From Trichomonas vaginalis G3 (taxonomy: Eukaryota > Parabasalia > Trichomonadida > Trichomonadidae), in NCBI RefSeq assembly GCF_026262505.1, contig NW_026529229.1, forward strand, positions 1-27,440: a DNA stretch of 27,440 nucleotides, written 5' to 3'. Below, piece after piece: positions 1 to 6,652 of the stretch (position 1 is its first letter; each line of letters begins with the position of its first letter). The notes beneath the pieces are model-generated. The model did not search any database. It was given only the letters and a program-made list of their open reading frames with translations, and was not told the DNA's origin. Made by a program: the position numbers and the translations under genes.

Positions 1-210
1 TTTGAGACGGTTCATATAGTTGTCGAAGTCATTGCATATAATCTTTGAGTCAGGAAATACAGTATGGCACAGATGGGATATATAGAAACTTCCACCGAAC
101 AAATCTACAAATGTTAGACCATTCGGTAGTTTCTTAAGTTCTCTCAATAGAATATCTTTACATCTACTCTTATTTCCAAAGAAGGGTAACGGTGGTTTTG
201 TAAAATTCAT
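1..210 (-). CDS. D12-class DNA adenine methyltransferase, N-terminal part (neighbouring Maverick)
   Basis: Seen: on the minus strand an ATG at 208-210 opens a frame running off the window edge. Its 70 residues are almost identical to residues 1-70 of the protein at 1056-1883, including the PFFGNKSR segment, the FVDLFGGSF loop that binds S-adenosylmethionine, and NDFDN. Known: D12-class enzymes methylate adenine N6 in DNA. The leader also matches that of the main copy: two GTCACTTTTC boxes followed by CAGGAAAAAAA. The protein start and leader are conserved while the sequence outside the leader is not, so the gene and its promoter appear to be kept as one unit. Confidence 0.82.
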   Translation of the reverse strand, partial: MNFTKPPLPFFGNKSRCKDILLRELKKLPNGLTFVDLFGGSFYISHLCHTVFPDSKIICNDFDNYMNRLK

Positions 211-267
211 TTTATATACAATAAAAATGTTTTTTTCCTGAAAAGTGACAGAAAAGTGACAAAAACA

Positions 268-437
268 TTTACGAAGAAATCTTGACAAATTCAAGAGGGT
301 AGAAAAGAGGTTAGAAAAGAGGTTATATCTAACCTTCTACCCTAAATATATTTTTGTCTGATTTTACGAAGAAGTCTTGACAAAACATTTACGAAGAAGT
401 CTTGACAAAACATTTACGAAGAAGTCTTGACAAAACA
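268..437. repeat. 25-bp tandem repeat, three units plus one diverged unit
   Basis: The unit TTTACGAAGAAGTCTTGACA plus AAACA occurs three times head to tail at 363-387, 388-412 and 413-437. A diverged unit lies at 268-292. The array sits between the terminal hairpin of the neighbouring Maverick and its methyltransferase promoter. The palindromic 46-bp repeat splits the fourth unit from the other three, which suggests it was inserted into the array. Function unknown. Confidence 0.9.
297..342 (-). repeat. 46-bp nested palindromic repeat, copy 1
   Basis: Read on the minus strand this runs GGGTAGAAGGTTAG...CTACCC. Its ends pair (GGGTAGAA with TTCTACCC) and a GGTTAG(A/T)...TAACC palindrome lies inside. 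Three further copies lie at 13362, 13541 and 14590. This one has one base changed in the central palindrome. Confidence 0.85.
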
Positions 438-479
438 TCTTCAGGGCTAGAAGGCACGAAGTGCCTGGAAGCCCCACTA

Positions 480-515
<36 letters not shown>

Positions 516-521
<6 letters not shown>

Positions 522-770
522 ATTTATAAACAACTATTATTTAATAAAGTTTAATTGCCAAGGTTCATCTAATTTTTTGATTTTTAATGTTTTATGAATT
601 TTATTTATCATGTATATATCTAATGAAGATTATATATGTAGAAGATAAGTACCTTAATATGTACGTAAAAATTAATGAAATTTATTTTGAATGTAGAACC
701 GAGCAATTTTCAAATTTTGTGCTTTTTTTGAATTTTCTCGATACCAGATAAGTTGTGTTGGCTAAATAAT
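516..770. other. Spacer between two head-to-head Maverick ends
   Basis: This is 255 bp of AT-rich sequence with no open frame of note. At 707-731 it holds TTTTCAAATTTTGTGCTTTTTTTGA, preceded by ACCGAG. A closely similar block lies right of the Maverick at 26344-26368, just before the MULE start codon. The spacer may therefore contain a piece of MULE leader or terminus. No clear target duplication shared by the two flanks could be made out, because the A/T runs hide the exact borders. Confidence 0.5.
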
Positions 771-916
771 AAAAAAAAAAAAAAAAAAAAAAAGGTAGTG
801 GGGCCTCCAGGCACTTCGTGCCCTCTAGCCCTGAAGATGTTTAGTATAAATGAAGTTTTTATTCGGAAAATTGTTAGTCTTCTGGTGTGAATTCGGAGGA
901 CTCTTCTTCTTCCTCC
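771..916 (+). repeat. Left terminal inverted repeat
   Basis: Begins with 23 A (771-793), then GGTAGTGGGG and a hairpin at 800-831 (stem GGCAC/GTGCC, three-base loop TTC, outer GGGC/GCCC). It continues inward to 916. It matches the reverse complement of 26117-26256 with only a few differences. Its inner part encodes, on the minus strand, the same last residues as the right-end gene (ESSEFTPED then stop). Similarity stops abruptly after that acidic tail. Confidence 0.92.
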
Positions 917-981
917 ATTGCTTCTGGGAAGAAGCCTTCTTCTGGGTCGAAAACATTATATAATGTTTCACTTTTCACAAA
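874..981 (-). pseudogene. Coding stub sharing the C-terminal tail of the right-end gene
   Basis: On the minus strand an open stretch ends with ...EEEEESSEFTPED and a stop, the same tail as the 323-aa protein at 25188-26159. Upstream of the shared tail the residues (NVFDPEEGFFPEAM) are unlike that protein. The shared part is explained by the TIR. The unshared part looks like the end of a different acidic protein, as if the TIR had been copied onto another gene's end. There is no ATG, and the stretch reaches only 35 codons. Probably a fossil. Confidence 0.5.
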
Positions 982-1002
982 TTATATATGTTTTCATGCT
1001 TT

Positions 1003-1055
1003 GTCACTTTTCTGTCACTTTTCAGGAAAAAAAACATTTTTATTATTATATATAA
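1003..1055 (+). promoter_or_regulatory. Methyltransferase leader with doubled Inr-like box
   Basis: GTCACTTTTCTGTCACTTTT holds two copies of TCACTTTT, each fitting the T. vaginalis initiator TCA(C/T)T(A/T). It is followed by an A run and an AT-rich leader to the ATG at 1056. The same doublet precedes the methyltransferase of the neighbouring Maverick (about 238-262, minus strand), although the sequence outside it has diverged. Conservation in two copies supports a promoter role. Confidence 0.55.
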
Positions 1056-1883
1056 ATGAATTTTACAAAACCACCGTTACCGTTCTTTGGAAATAAGAGT
1101 AGATGTAAAGATATTATATTGAGAGAACTTAAGAAACTACCGAATGGTCTAACATTTGTAGATTTGTTCGGTGGAAGTTTCTATATATCCCATTTGTGCC
1201 ATACAATATTCCCAGACTCAAAGATTATATGCAATGACTTCGACAACTATATGGACCGTCTCAAACATATACCAGACACAAACAATATATTGAAAGAGTT
1301 AAAAGAAAAGATACCTATAGGTAAGATGGAACGTATACCATTAGATAAGAAAAATATTGTGAGAGAGGTTTTGAAAAAAGCAGAATATATAGACTGGGAT
1401 AGTATATCTGCTAGACTATTATATAGTGGTTCTATAAGAGTTCATGACATTGAAACACTTATGTCAAAAGTTTTATATCTTAACTATACAAATGTTTTCA
1501 AAGAGGACATAGAAAAATATATTGAGGGTATAGAGTTTGTGAGATGTCATTGGACAGATTTGTATGAAAAATATAAAGACAAGGAAAATGTTTTCTTTAT
1601 AGTGGACCCGCCGTTCTATAACACATGGGATTTTCAATACCAAGTAGACTGGACTTTGAGAGACTCTTTAGAAACTTTAGACGTTTTACATAACCATCCA
1701 TGCTTTTACTTTACATCCGATAAAAGTGGTTTGGAAACCGTTATGAGATGGCTAGAGGACATACATGACTATGAGTTTATATATGACAAGATAGAATATG
1801 AGAGAGGTCCTATAAACTGGAGAAAGTGTCACAATAAAGAAATTTTATTAGTAAGTAAATGTGGTTTGAAATCGGATTGTTAG
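1056..1883 (+). CDS. D12-class (Dam-like) DNA N6-adenine methyltransferase
   Basis: Seen: 275 residues with PFFGNKSR at 9-16 (the FxGxK-type start of Dam-like enzymes), FVDLFGGSF at 34-42 (SAM-binding loop), NDFDN at 60-64, and VDPPFYNT at 183-190 (motif IV, the catalytic DPPY box, here DPPF). Known: D12 enzymes transfer a methyl group from SAM to N6 of adenine in DNA, and T. vaginalis DNA is reported to carry N6-methyladenine. The frame looks whole and of normal family length. It is the leftmost gene, reading inward, with its own initiator-like leader. The last 25 bases overlap a tiny membrane-protein gene. Inferred roles: marking element DNA, shielding it from a nuclease, or changing host chromatin. 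The target sequence cannot be read from the protein. Confidence 0.9.
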   Translation: MNFTKPPLPFFGNKSRCKDIILRELKKLPNGLTFVDLFGGSFYISHLCHTIFPDSKIICNDFDNYMDRLKHIPDTNNILKELKEKIPIGKMERIPLDKKNIVREVLKKAEYIDWDSISARLLYSGSIRVHDIETLMSKVLYLNYTNVFKEDIEKYIEGIEFVRCHWTDLYEKYKDKENVFFIVDPPFYNTWDFQYQVDWTLRDSLETLDVLHNHPCFYFTSDKSGLETVMRWLEDIHDYEFIYDKIEYERGPINWRKCHNKEILLVSKCGLKSDC

Positions 1884-1990
1884 TTTTAGGTTTTTTCCAT
1901 TGTGTCATTTATTTATTTGACGTGGCAGAAAAGTACAGAGAATATGAAGATGAACCAATGCCTGCAAATGTTCAGCATATGTACTCGTAA
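1859..1990 (+). CDS. 43-aa single-pass membrane protein
   Basis: Seen: ATG at 1859 and stop at 1988-1990, overlapping the end of the methyltransferase in another frame. The product starts MWFEIGLLVLGFFHCVIYLF, a hydrophobic stretch of about 18 residues long enough to cross a membrane. A charged tail rich in E, Y and D follows and ends in HMYS. There are no cysteine pairs or enzyme motifs. Small one-pass proteins are common in Polintons and adenovirus-like viruses, but no homologue is recognised here. Its strong hydrophobic-then-acidic layout and its neat fit between two genes support a real gene. A chance frame in this AT-rich DNA remains possible. Confidence 0.5.
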   Translation: MWFEIGLLVLGFFHCVIYLFDVAEKYREYEDEPMPANVQHMYS

Positions 1991-2013
1991 GAGATATTTT
2001 TATCTAATATTAA

Positions 2014-2376
2014 ATGGACGCACAGAACTTAGCGAATGCACAGCAACCTGGACAACCAAACCCAGAGAATATTCCAAATGAAGTTAGAATACAAACTGCA
2101 ATGGCAAACTATGGTCAAGTGCCAACAGATGTACAAATGCAAACTGCCATGTCAAATGACGCTGCGTTAGGTTTGCCACCATGGTATGCAAATATGAGAT
2201 GGAAAGAGTTTTATACAAACCCTGAAGTGGGATATAAACAACTTTATGCAGATGACGCGAACACAGGAGTTGACCCAGAATATGTTTTCTACCAGAGGAG
2301 AAACAGAATGTATGAGCTCCAGTTAAAGAATGCTATGGAACTCAACAGGAAACGTAAGAGACTAGGCGGACATTAG
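2014..2376 (+). CDS. Unknown 120-aa protein with basic C-terminus
   Basis: Seen: the first 50 residues are rich in N, Q and P and hold a tandem near-repeat (VRIQTAMANYGQVPTDVQMQ, then TAMSND). The middle is aromatic (PPWYANMRWKEFYTNPEVGYKQLY). The end is strongly basic (LNRKRKRLGGH), fitting a nuclear signal or DNA contact. The leader TTTTTATCTAATATTAAATG belongs to the box class shared with virion genes of this element. It sits directly upstream of the pVI-like 80-aa protein. A virion or DNA-condensing role is a guess from the basic tail and position. The family is not recognised. Confidence 0.7.
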   Translation: MDAQNLANAQQPGQPNPENIPNEVRIQTAMANYGQVPTDVQMQTAMSNDAALGLPPWYANMRWKEFYTNPEVGYKQLYADDANTGVDPEYVFYQRRNRMYELQLKNAMELNRKRKRLGGH

Positions 2377-2394
2377 ATTTTTACATATAGTAAA

Positions 2395-2637
2395 ATGGGT
2401 TTCTTCAGTAGTATTGGAAACTTCTTCAGAAGAGTTGGAAGAGGTATATGGAATGGAATAAAAACCGTAGGAAGAGGAATTTGGAACGGTGTCAAAAATA
2501 TTGGTAAAAGGGTAGGTCAGTTCGTTGGTATTATACCTAAAGACCCTGAACCAGAAGAGCAAGCTCCTGTTATACAACAGCCTGAACCTGCACCACAGTC
2601 TAGTTGGCAACCAAATCCAACACCACAACCGTATTAA
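2395..2637 (+). CDS. Small membrane-active protein, adenovirus pVI-like
   Basis: Seen: 80 residues. The start MGFFSSIGNFFRRVG has glycine at position 2 and serine at 5-6, as in N-myristoylated proteins. An 11-residue unit, RGIWNGIKTVG, is repeated about twice and forms a basic amphipathic helix with W and I on one face. The second half is a proline/glutamine tail. Known: adenovirus protein VI carries a similar stretch (W-x-G-I-K-x-x-G) that breaks endosomal membranes. Inferred role: minor virion protein for membrane disruption during entry. A second MG-starting protein with the same style is at 6078. Only 18 bases separate it from the gene before it. Sequence similarity to pVI is short and could be convergence. 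Confidence 0.68.
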   Translation: MGFFSSIGNFFRRVGRGIWNGIKTVGRGIWNGVKNIGKRVGQFVGIIPKDPEPEEQAPVIQQPEPAPQSSWQPNPTPQPY

Positions 2638-2678
2638 AAAATTATATTTTTACCGTTCGATAGTAGTTGTATATGAAA

Positions 2679-3488
2679 CTAAGTTCTAAAAAACGCATGG
2701 TATAATGGAATTATTCTCTTTCTTCCATCTGTAGTAAACCATACTTGAAAGTCTGAAATACTTCCACTTGGTGGTTCGTATAACTTTGTAGGTTTTTCGT
2801 AAAAGTCATTTGCCAAGCATAAGAAAGAGTTTTGGGCGCCAGAAAATGAAGCATGAACAATAATAGCAGCTGGGTCGAAAACATCTTTAAATAAATATGG
2901 TTCATCTCTTGCATATCGACTGTAAATATTTGCTAAAGGAAGTTCGACTTTCTGATTTAACATTCTTTGCAAATAATACCATGACATTGCAGTGAATTCT
3001 GTATATATTTGTTCGTCTTTCTTTGGATTGTCTTCGTAGATTTGAAATGACACTTGTGAATTTTGTTTGTCATATACAATTCTCACATAAAGTGTGCTCT
3101 CGGTATTTGCATATTCATCAGCATATTTTGCATAACATGAATTTATTTTATCTTCTATATTTTTTAACGCAGTCTGTAGAGAAGATGAAAGGTCAACTTG
3201 TATTAGCTCAATTTCTTCCCACATTTTTCGTTTCCCTTCAGATATATAATCTATATGAAACCTTACAATAAATGGAAAACTTTTATCTTCTACAGACACA
3301 AACTTCATTCTACGAAAGCCAATAGCTTTTGTGACAGATGGGTCTCTTAGCCATCTTAATGGGTAGTCAAAACGATAGCCTTCATGCTTTACGGTCTCTG
3401 TCTCAAACTTTTGACCGACATTAGTAAAAAGTTCATCTAATGGTTTAGTTGTAGCAACTCTTGAATTTTCTTTTTCTATTGGAAGCAT
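2679..3488 (-). CDS. Unknown 269-aa protein, possible virion component
   Basis: Seen: a complete 269-residue frame on the minus strand. It has no membrane segment, no Walker box and no clear metal ligands. It alternates beta-like stretches (STLYVRIVYDKQNSQVSFQI) with helices, and ends with VHASFSGAQNSFLCLANDFY and a charged tail. It is divergent from the fibre gene and shares one 18-bp leader with it (3489-3506). That box type precedes several virion genes here, so a structural role is plausible. The family is not recognised from sequence alone. Confidence 0.75.
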   Translation of the reverse strand: MLPIEKENSRVATTKPLDELFTNVGQKFETETVKHEGYRFDYPLRWLRDPSVTKAIGFRRMKFVSVEDKSFPFIVRFHIDYISEGKRKMWEEIELIQVDLSSSLQTALKNIEDKINSCYAKYADEYANTESTLYVRIVYDKQNSQVSFQIYEDNPKKDEQIYTEFTAMSWYYLQRMLNQKVELPLANIYSRYARDEPYLFKDVFDPAAIIVHASFSGAQNSFLCLANDFYEKPTKLYEPPSGSISDFQVWFTTDGRKRIIPLYHAFFRT

Positions 3489-3506
3489 ATTTTATCTAGA
3501 ATAAAA
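3489..3506. promoter_or_regulatory. Shared bidirectional leader (TTTTATCTAGAATAAAA)
   Basis: The whole gap between the minus-strand ATG (3486-3488) and the plus-strand ATG (3507) is 18 bp. Its core TTTTATCTAGAATAAAA is nearly its own reverse complement, so it can present the same box to both genes. The same layout recurs at 19481-19498 and, less symmetrically, at 6061-6077. Confidence 0.6.
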
Positions 3507-5105
3507 ATGTCAAATGAAACAGCGTCTATGAGAGAAATACAACACAACCGACAACTCATTGTGCAAGCTCTAAATAAGAACACAACAAACTTTTCAAACT
3601 ATTCTAAGATATCTGAGTCATTGAAAGAAGGAAACTTAAAACTGACATTAAACCCAATGACAGATGAGTTTCTGTTTCAAGACAATAAGAACCATACTGT
3701 CTGTATAAATCCAACAAAAGGAACTTTAAACGAGAAACCTATAAATGAACTTCTTTTGAAAGCAGATGTTGACAACAAAGCTGACAAAGAATATGTAGAC
3801 GATGCAATAGCAAAAGAAGAAGAAAGAGCTAACAATGCTTATGCAACAAAAGAACATACTCATCCTGAACTAGCAGACAAAACATATGTTGACAATAAAA
3901 TGTCAAGTGAAGTGACAAGAGCTGAAAACGAATATTCTAAAAAGACTCATACACATACCATTGCAAATATTACAAACTTACAAGAAACCTTAAACAGGAA
4001 AAGTGACGTTGGACATACACATACATCTTCTGAAATAACAGACTTAAACGTTAGCCTTGAAAAGAAGGCAGATAAGGAATATGTTAACGAAATATACCAA
4101 AGTTTGATAGGAACAACGAAAAATATTGAAACTATTGTTGGTGACTTTTCTATCTATGAAGAAAACAAATATTTTAGATGGGAGTTTGTACACTCCTTAA
4201 AAAATGGTACACGGTGTAAACTCATTCCGAAAAATAACAATGAAATGTATGTAGGCTATATAAAGAATGATGGTACACAAGTTAAAGTTCCATTAGACAA
4301 CAACTGCTACTTAAACTTATATGGAGACGAACAAAAGAAATATTTCCGAGTTTATGAAATGGCAGATATGACATTGCCTGACCCAGCTCCAGCACCATAT
4401 TATTATGACTATGGTGTTGACGCACGTGTAGACCCAAAAAAGCAAACATTATATTTAGAATATTATAGATATAAAAGATATAATGCAATAGAAAAAACGA
4501 GAATAGTATATTATTATATAGATGACAAAAATAAATATTATAGTCAAGATTTTACCTACCCTGAAAACATAAGATTATATTATAAAAAATATTCTGACAC
4601 AAACCAGAAGAAACCTGAAATAGTTGCGCTATATTTTAAGTTCAAAAGAGACAATCTTATAAGATCTCATATGTTTGATTTAATGAACCCGGTTGGCTCA
4701 TTATATGTTTCAATGAACTCTACCAGACCAGAAGTAATGTTTGGTGTTGGTGTATGGGAACAAATAGTCGACAGGTTTTTGTATTGTGCAAACTCTTCAA
4801 AGGAAACAGGTGGAAGTAAAACGATTTCAGGTGAAAATTTACCTGCACACAGTCACTACATAGATTTAAGTACATCTCAAGCAGGTTGGCATAAGCATAA
4901 ATTTTGGGATTGGTCAGCAATGAAAAAAGGTAAAGGATATGATGTTAAAGACGACGTTCAGTTTGCTATAAATTGTTTCTGGGGTGACACTCAGGGAGAT
5001 GGAAACCATACACATCGCGTTTCAGGGTATACGCAAACAACGGGACAAAGTAAAGAATACATGCCACCTTACATGACAGTTTACGCATGGTATAGAATTG
5101 CTTAG
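3507..5105 (+). CDS. Phage-tail-fibre-like protein (candidate host-attachment fibre)
   Basis: Seen: 532 residues. Residues about 85-200 repeat short coiled-coil segments with KADKEYVDDAI, KTYVDNKM and HTH/HTHP motifs (about 117-120, 148-150, 170-172), the style of trimeric phage fibre shafts. Residues 393-532 match the C-terminal domain common in phage tail and baseplate fibres: NPVGSLYVSMNSTRPEVMFG, VWEQIVDRFL, a GG turn, H-x-H pairs (AHSH, HKH, NHTH), and the ending YMPPYMTVYAWYRIA. Known: such domains form intertwined trimers with H-x-H metal sites and often bind receptors. Inferred: a fibre on the Maverick virion. The frame looks whole. It overlaps the stop of the convergent integrase gene by 4 bases. 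The fold assignment is firm, the role is inference. Confidence 0.85.
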   Translation: MSNETASMREIQHNRQLIVQALNKNTTNFSNYSKISESLKEGNLKLTLNPMTDEFLFQDNKNHTVCINPTKGTLNEKPINELLLKADVDNKADKEYVDDAIAKEEERANNAYATKEHTHPELADKTYVDNKMSSEVTRAENEYSKKTHTHTIANITNLQETLNRKSDVGHTHTSSEITDLNVSLEKKADKEYVNEIYQSLIGTTKNIETIVGDFSIYEENKYFRWEFVHSLKNGTRCKLIPKNNNEMYVGYIKNDGTQVKVPLDNNCYLNLYGDEQKKYFRVYEMADMTLPDPAPAPYYYDYGVDARVDPKKQTLYLEYYRYKRYNAIEKTRIVYYYIDDKNKYYSQDFTYPENIRLYYKKYSDTNQKKPEIVALYFKFKRDNLIRSHMFDLMNPVGSLYVSMNSTRPEVMFGVGVWEQIVDRFLYCANSSKETGGSKTISGENLPAHSHYIDLSTSQAGWHKHKFWDWSAMKKGKGYDVKDDVQFAINCFWGDTQGDGNHTHRVSGYTQTTGQSKEYMPPYMTVYAWYRIA

Positions 5106-6060
5106 TCGTCATTTTCAACTTCTTTAGCATATTGGTCAGGAGTTGTCTTATATTTGTTAGGAACTGTCTTTGAAAGTATACCACCTTGAACTTTGACAAG
5201 TTTGAAACGAGGTCTGACAATAGTAGTTTTATCTTCTGCTTGCAGTCTGTACATTTTGCCATGTTTGCCTAAAACTTCATAATATTCTCTTGTATACTTT
5301 CTTCTATTTTTACGAACACGAATGTGAGTACCTGTCGGGTTCCCATTGTTGTCATAGTCAATAGTATTTTCATATGGGTCGCGTTTAGGTATTTCTATTT
5401 TTACTTTGTCACCTTTCTGAAGTTTGAAGCCCGGCATTCTTTCTTGTTTGTCTCTTTTGACTAAATTATTAAATATATAGTCTTTCTCTAAGTCAGGGTT
5501 GTTTTTCATTTCTTCGGGGGAGTGGTTTCCCAAACCTTTTTGTTTACGGCTATTGTAAATATTTAAAACTTGTCTCATCTTTGCCATGGAGAAGTGTCTA
5601 TATTTGTCGTCATATGACATTTCATTTGCTTCACCACCTTGTGGTTGGTTTAAGTCTCTTAACATTTTTATACAACCGTCAATGACACCAAGAGCAGAAT
5701 GGTTTTGGTCGACAATGAAATATTGGTTTACATTTTTTGAACGCAGATAGTTTTTTACATCATCTGATTTGAAAGAACTTTCACAGTCAGATGTCAGTTT
5801 TGTTGGATGGTATTTGTCAACGAATATTGTCAAAGCAGTTTTCACATCTAAAATATTTTTGGACCATAATGGTATGGCTTCACAGTATCTTGTGTTTTGA
5901 CCGACAAATATTAGCCAGTATGGTGGTCCATCTGTTCTAACCTCGGAATGTTTTCCAAGATATCCATAAACCAAGCATTTGGTGTTGAACTAAAGATTTT
6001 TACCATGAGTGCTTTTTTTGTCGCTTTAGAAACATAGGGGTCCTTGTTTGGATTCGTCAT
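5102..6060 (-). pseudogene. Retroviral-type integrase (Maverick c-integrase), broken
   Basis: Seen: a long minus-strand frame (5102-5974) containing PYWLIFVGQNTRYCEAIPLW, DVKTALTIFV, KLTSDCESSF and DQNHSALGVIDGCIKMLRDL. These are the conserved blocks of the integrase core found in Mavericks. A basic C-terminal region of beta-rich type (KLQKGDKVKIEIPKRDP, then a run of R and K) fits a DNA-binding tail. Known: the enzyme cuts and joins element ends to target DNA, acting on the TIRs. Related coding appears to reach up to the ATG at 6058-6060, and the gene looks broken in about one place. It is convergent with the fibre gene (4-base overlap) and divergent from the gene at 6078. Confidence 0.85.
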
Positions 6061-6077
6061 TTTTTATCCTATAAGAA
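6061..6077. promoter_or_regulatory. 17-bp divergent leader between integrase and a MG-starting gene
   Basis: TTTTTATCCTATAAGAA fills the gap between two divergent start codons. It belongs to the TTTTTA(T/C)-then-A-rich class seen before most core and virion genes of this element. The very short gap implies very short leaders in both directions. Confidence 0.5.
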
Positions 6078-6479
6078 ATGGGTTTATTTGGCGCATTAGC
6101 AGGAGTTGCATCCAGATTTTTGCCCGCAGTGGGAACAATAGCCAGAGGTGTATTTGGAGTTGGAAGGAAGATTTTGAGTACATTAGGTATACTTAAAGAG
6201 AAAGCACAACCTATTATACAAACTGTACAGAAAGGTTGGGATGTAGCACGAGATGCAACAAATCTTATTCCAAATCCTGAAACAAGAGGAAAAGTTCAAG
6301 GATGGATGGACAATGTAGGAAGACAAGCAGGAAACTATTATAACAAAGCAAATGACTACTATAACCAAGCAGGACACTATATGGACCAAGGTGAAAGATT
6401 CTTTAACAGAGGATATAACCATGCACAACAATGGGTAAACAATAACCAACCTCAACCGCCTCAAACGTGGGGAATGTAA
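6078..6479 (+). CDS. 133-aa protein with hydrophobic MG start, candidate membrane-active minor virion protein
   Basis: Seen: it begins MGLFGALAGVASRFLPAVGT, a glycine-rich amphipathic or hydrophobic stretch of about 40 residues (AVGTIARGVFGVGRKILSTL follows). The second half is N, Q and Y rich with near-repeats (NYYNKANDYYNQAGHYMDQG). The end is QPQPPQTWGM. Glycine at position 2 would allow N-myristoylation, but serine is not at position 6. In design it resembles the 80-aa protein at 2395 and the lytic peptides of non-enveloped viruses. It lies next to the integrase rather than the capsid genes. The family is not recognised, and the role is inferred from composition. Confidence 0.68.
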   Translation: MGLFGALAGVASRFLPAVGTIARGVFGVGRKILSTLGILKEKAQPIIQTVQKGWDVARDATNLIPNPETRGKVQGWMDNVGRQAGNYYNKANDYYNQAGHYMDQGERFFNRGYNHAQQWVNNNQPQPPQTWGM

Positions 6480-6481
6480 AG

Positions 6482-6501
6482 TTTTTTACTGAGATGAAAT
6501 G
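6482..6501 (+). promoter_or_regulatory. Duplicated leader box, copy 1
   Basis: TTTTTTACTGAGATGAAATG lies directly on the start codon at 6499. The identical 20-mer recurs at 6653-6672 on the next gene. An inverted TTTTACTGAGATGAA lies before the minus-strand gene at 16536. Exact repetition marks it as a functional leader and supports the tiny gene that follows. Confidence 0.6.
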
Positions 6502-6603
6502 AACAATACAGCATTGAGACAAATGGGTTCAAGATGGATTTGTCGGCTTCCAGCAGTTACACAACGTGTTTGTCAAGTTCTTCCTATACCTCAGAAGTTT
6601 TAG
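6499..6603 (+). CDS. 34-aa small basic protein
   Basis: Seen: ATG at 6499 sits in a 20-base leader identical to that of the next gene, which is the main reason to believe this start. The product MNNTALRQMGSRWICRLPAV continues with TQRVCQVLPIPQKF. It is basic and has two cysteines. Another frame from an internal ATG at 6534 runs to 6650 and would give a 38-residue serine-rich then lysine-rich peptide. Only the first has the shared leader. Small basic peptides in adenovirus-like virions bind DNA, but nothing here proves that. Confidence 0.45.
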   Translation: MNNTALRQMGSRWICRLPAVTQRVCQVLPIPQKF

Positions 6604-6652
6604 ACCGACTTAAAAAACCTAAACAACCAGTTGAAAACAAACCAAACTAAAA

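Larger units (their letters stand above)
1..515 (-). mobile_element. End of a neighbouring Maverick/Polinton (partial)
   Basis: Seen: the first 210 bases are the reverse complement of the start of the methyltransferase gene at 1056. Bases 443-515 are the reverse complement of the same terminal sequence that opens the main element at 771: a hairpin around GGCAC-TTC-GTGCC, then CCACTACC and a 34-base T run (482-515). This is therefore the left end of a second, related Maverick, lying head to head with the main one. Its subterminal zone differs: it carries 25-bp tandem repeats and a 46-bp palindromic repeat where the main element carries a coding stub. Only the end is in the window, so nothing can be said about the rest. 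Confidence 0.88.

Noticed and set aside
887-1096. Plus-strand 69-aa frame at the left end
   Set aside because: It has no leader and reads the wrong strand of the TIR coding stub. Its end overlaps the methyltransferase start.
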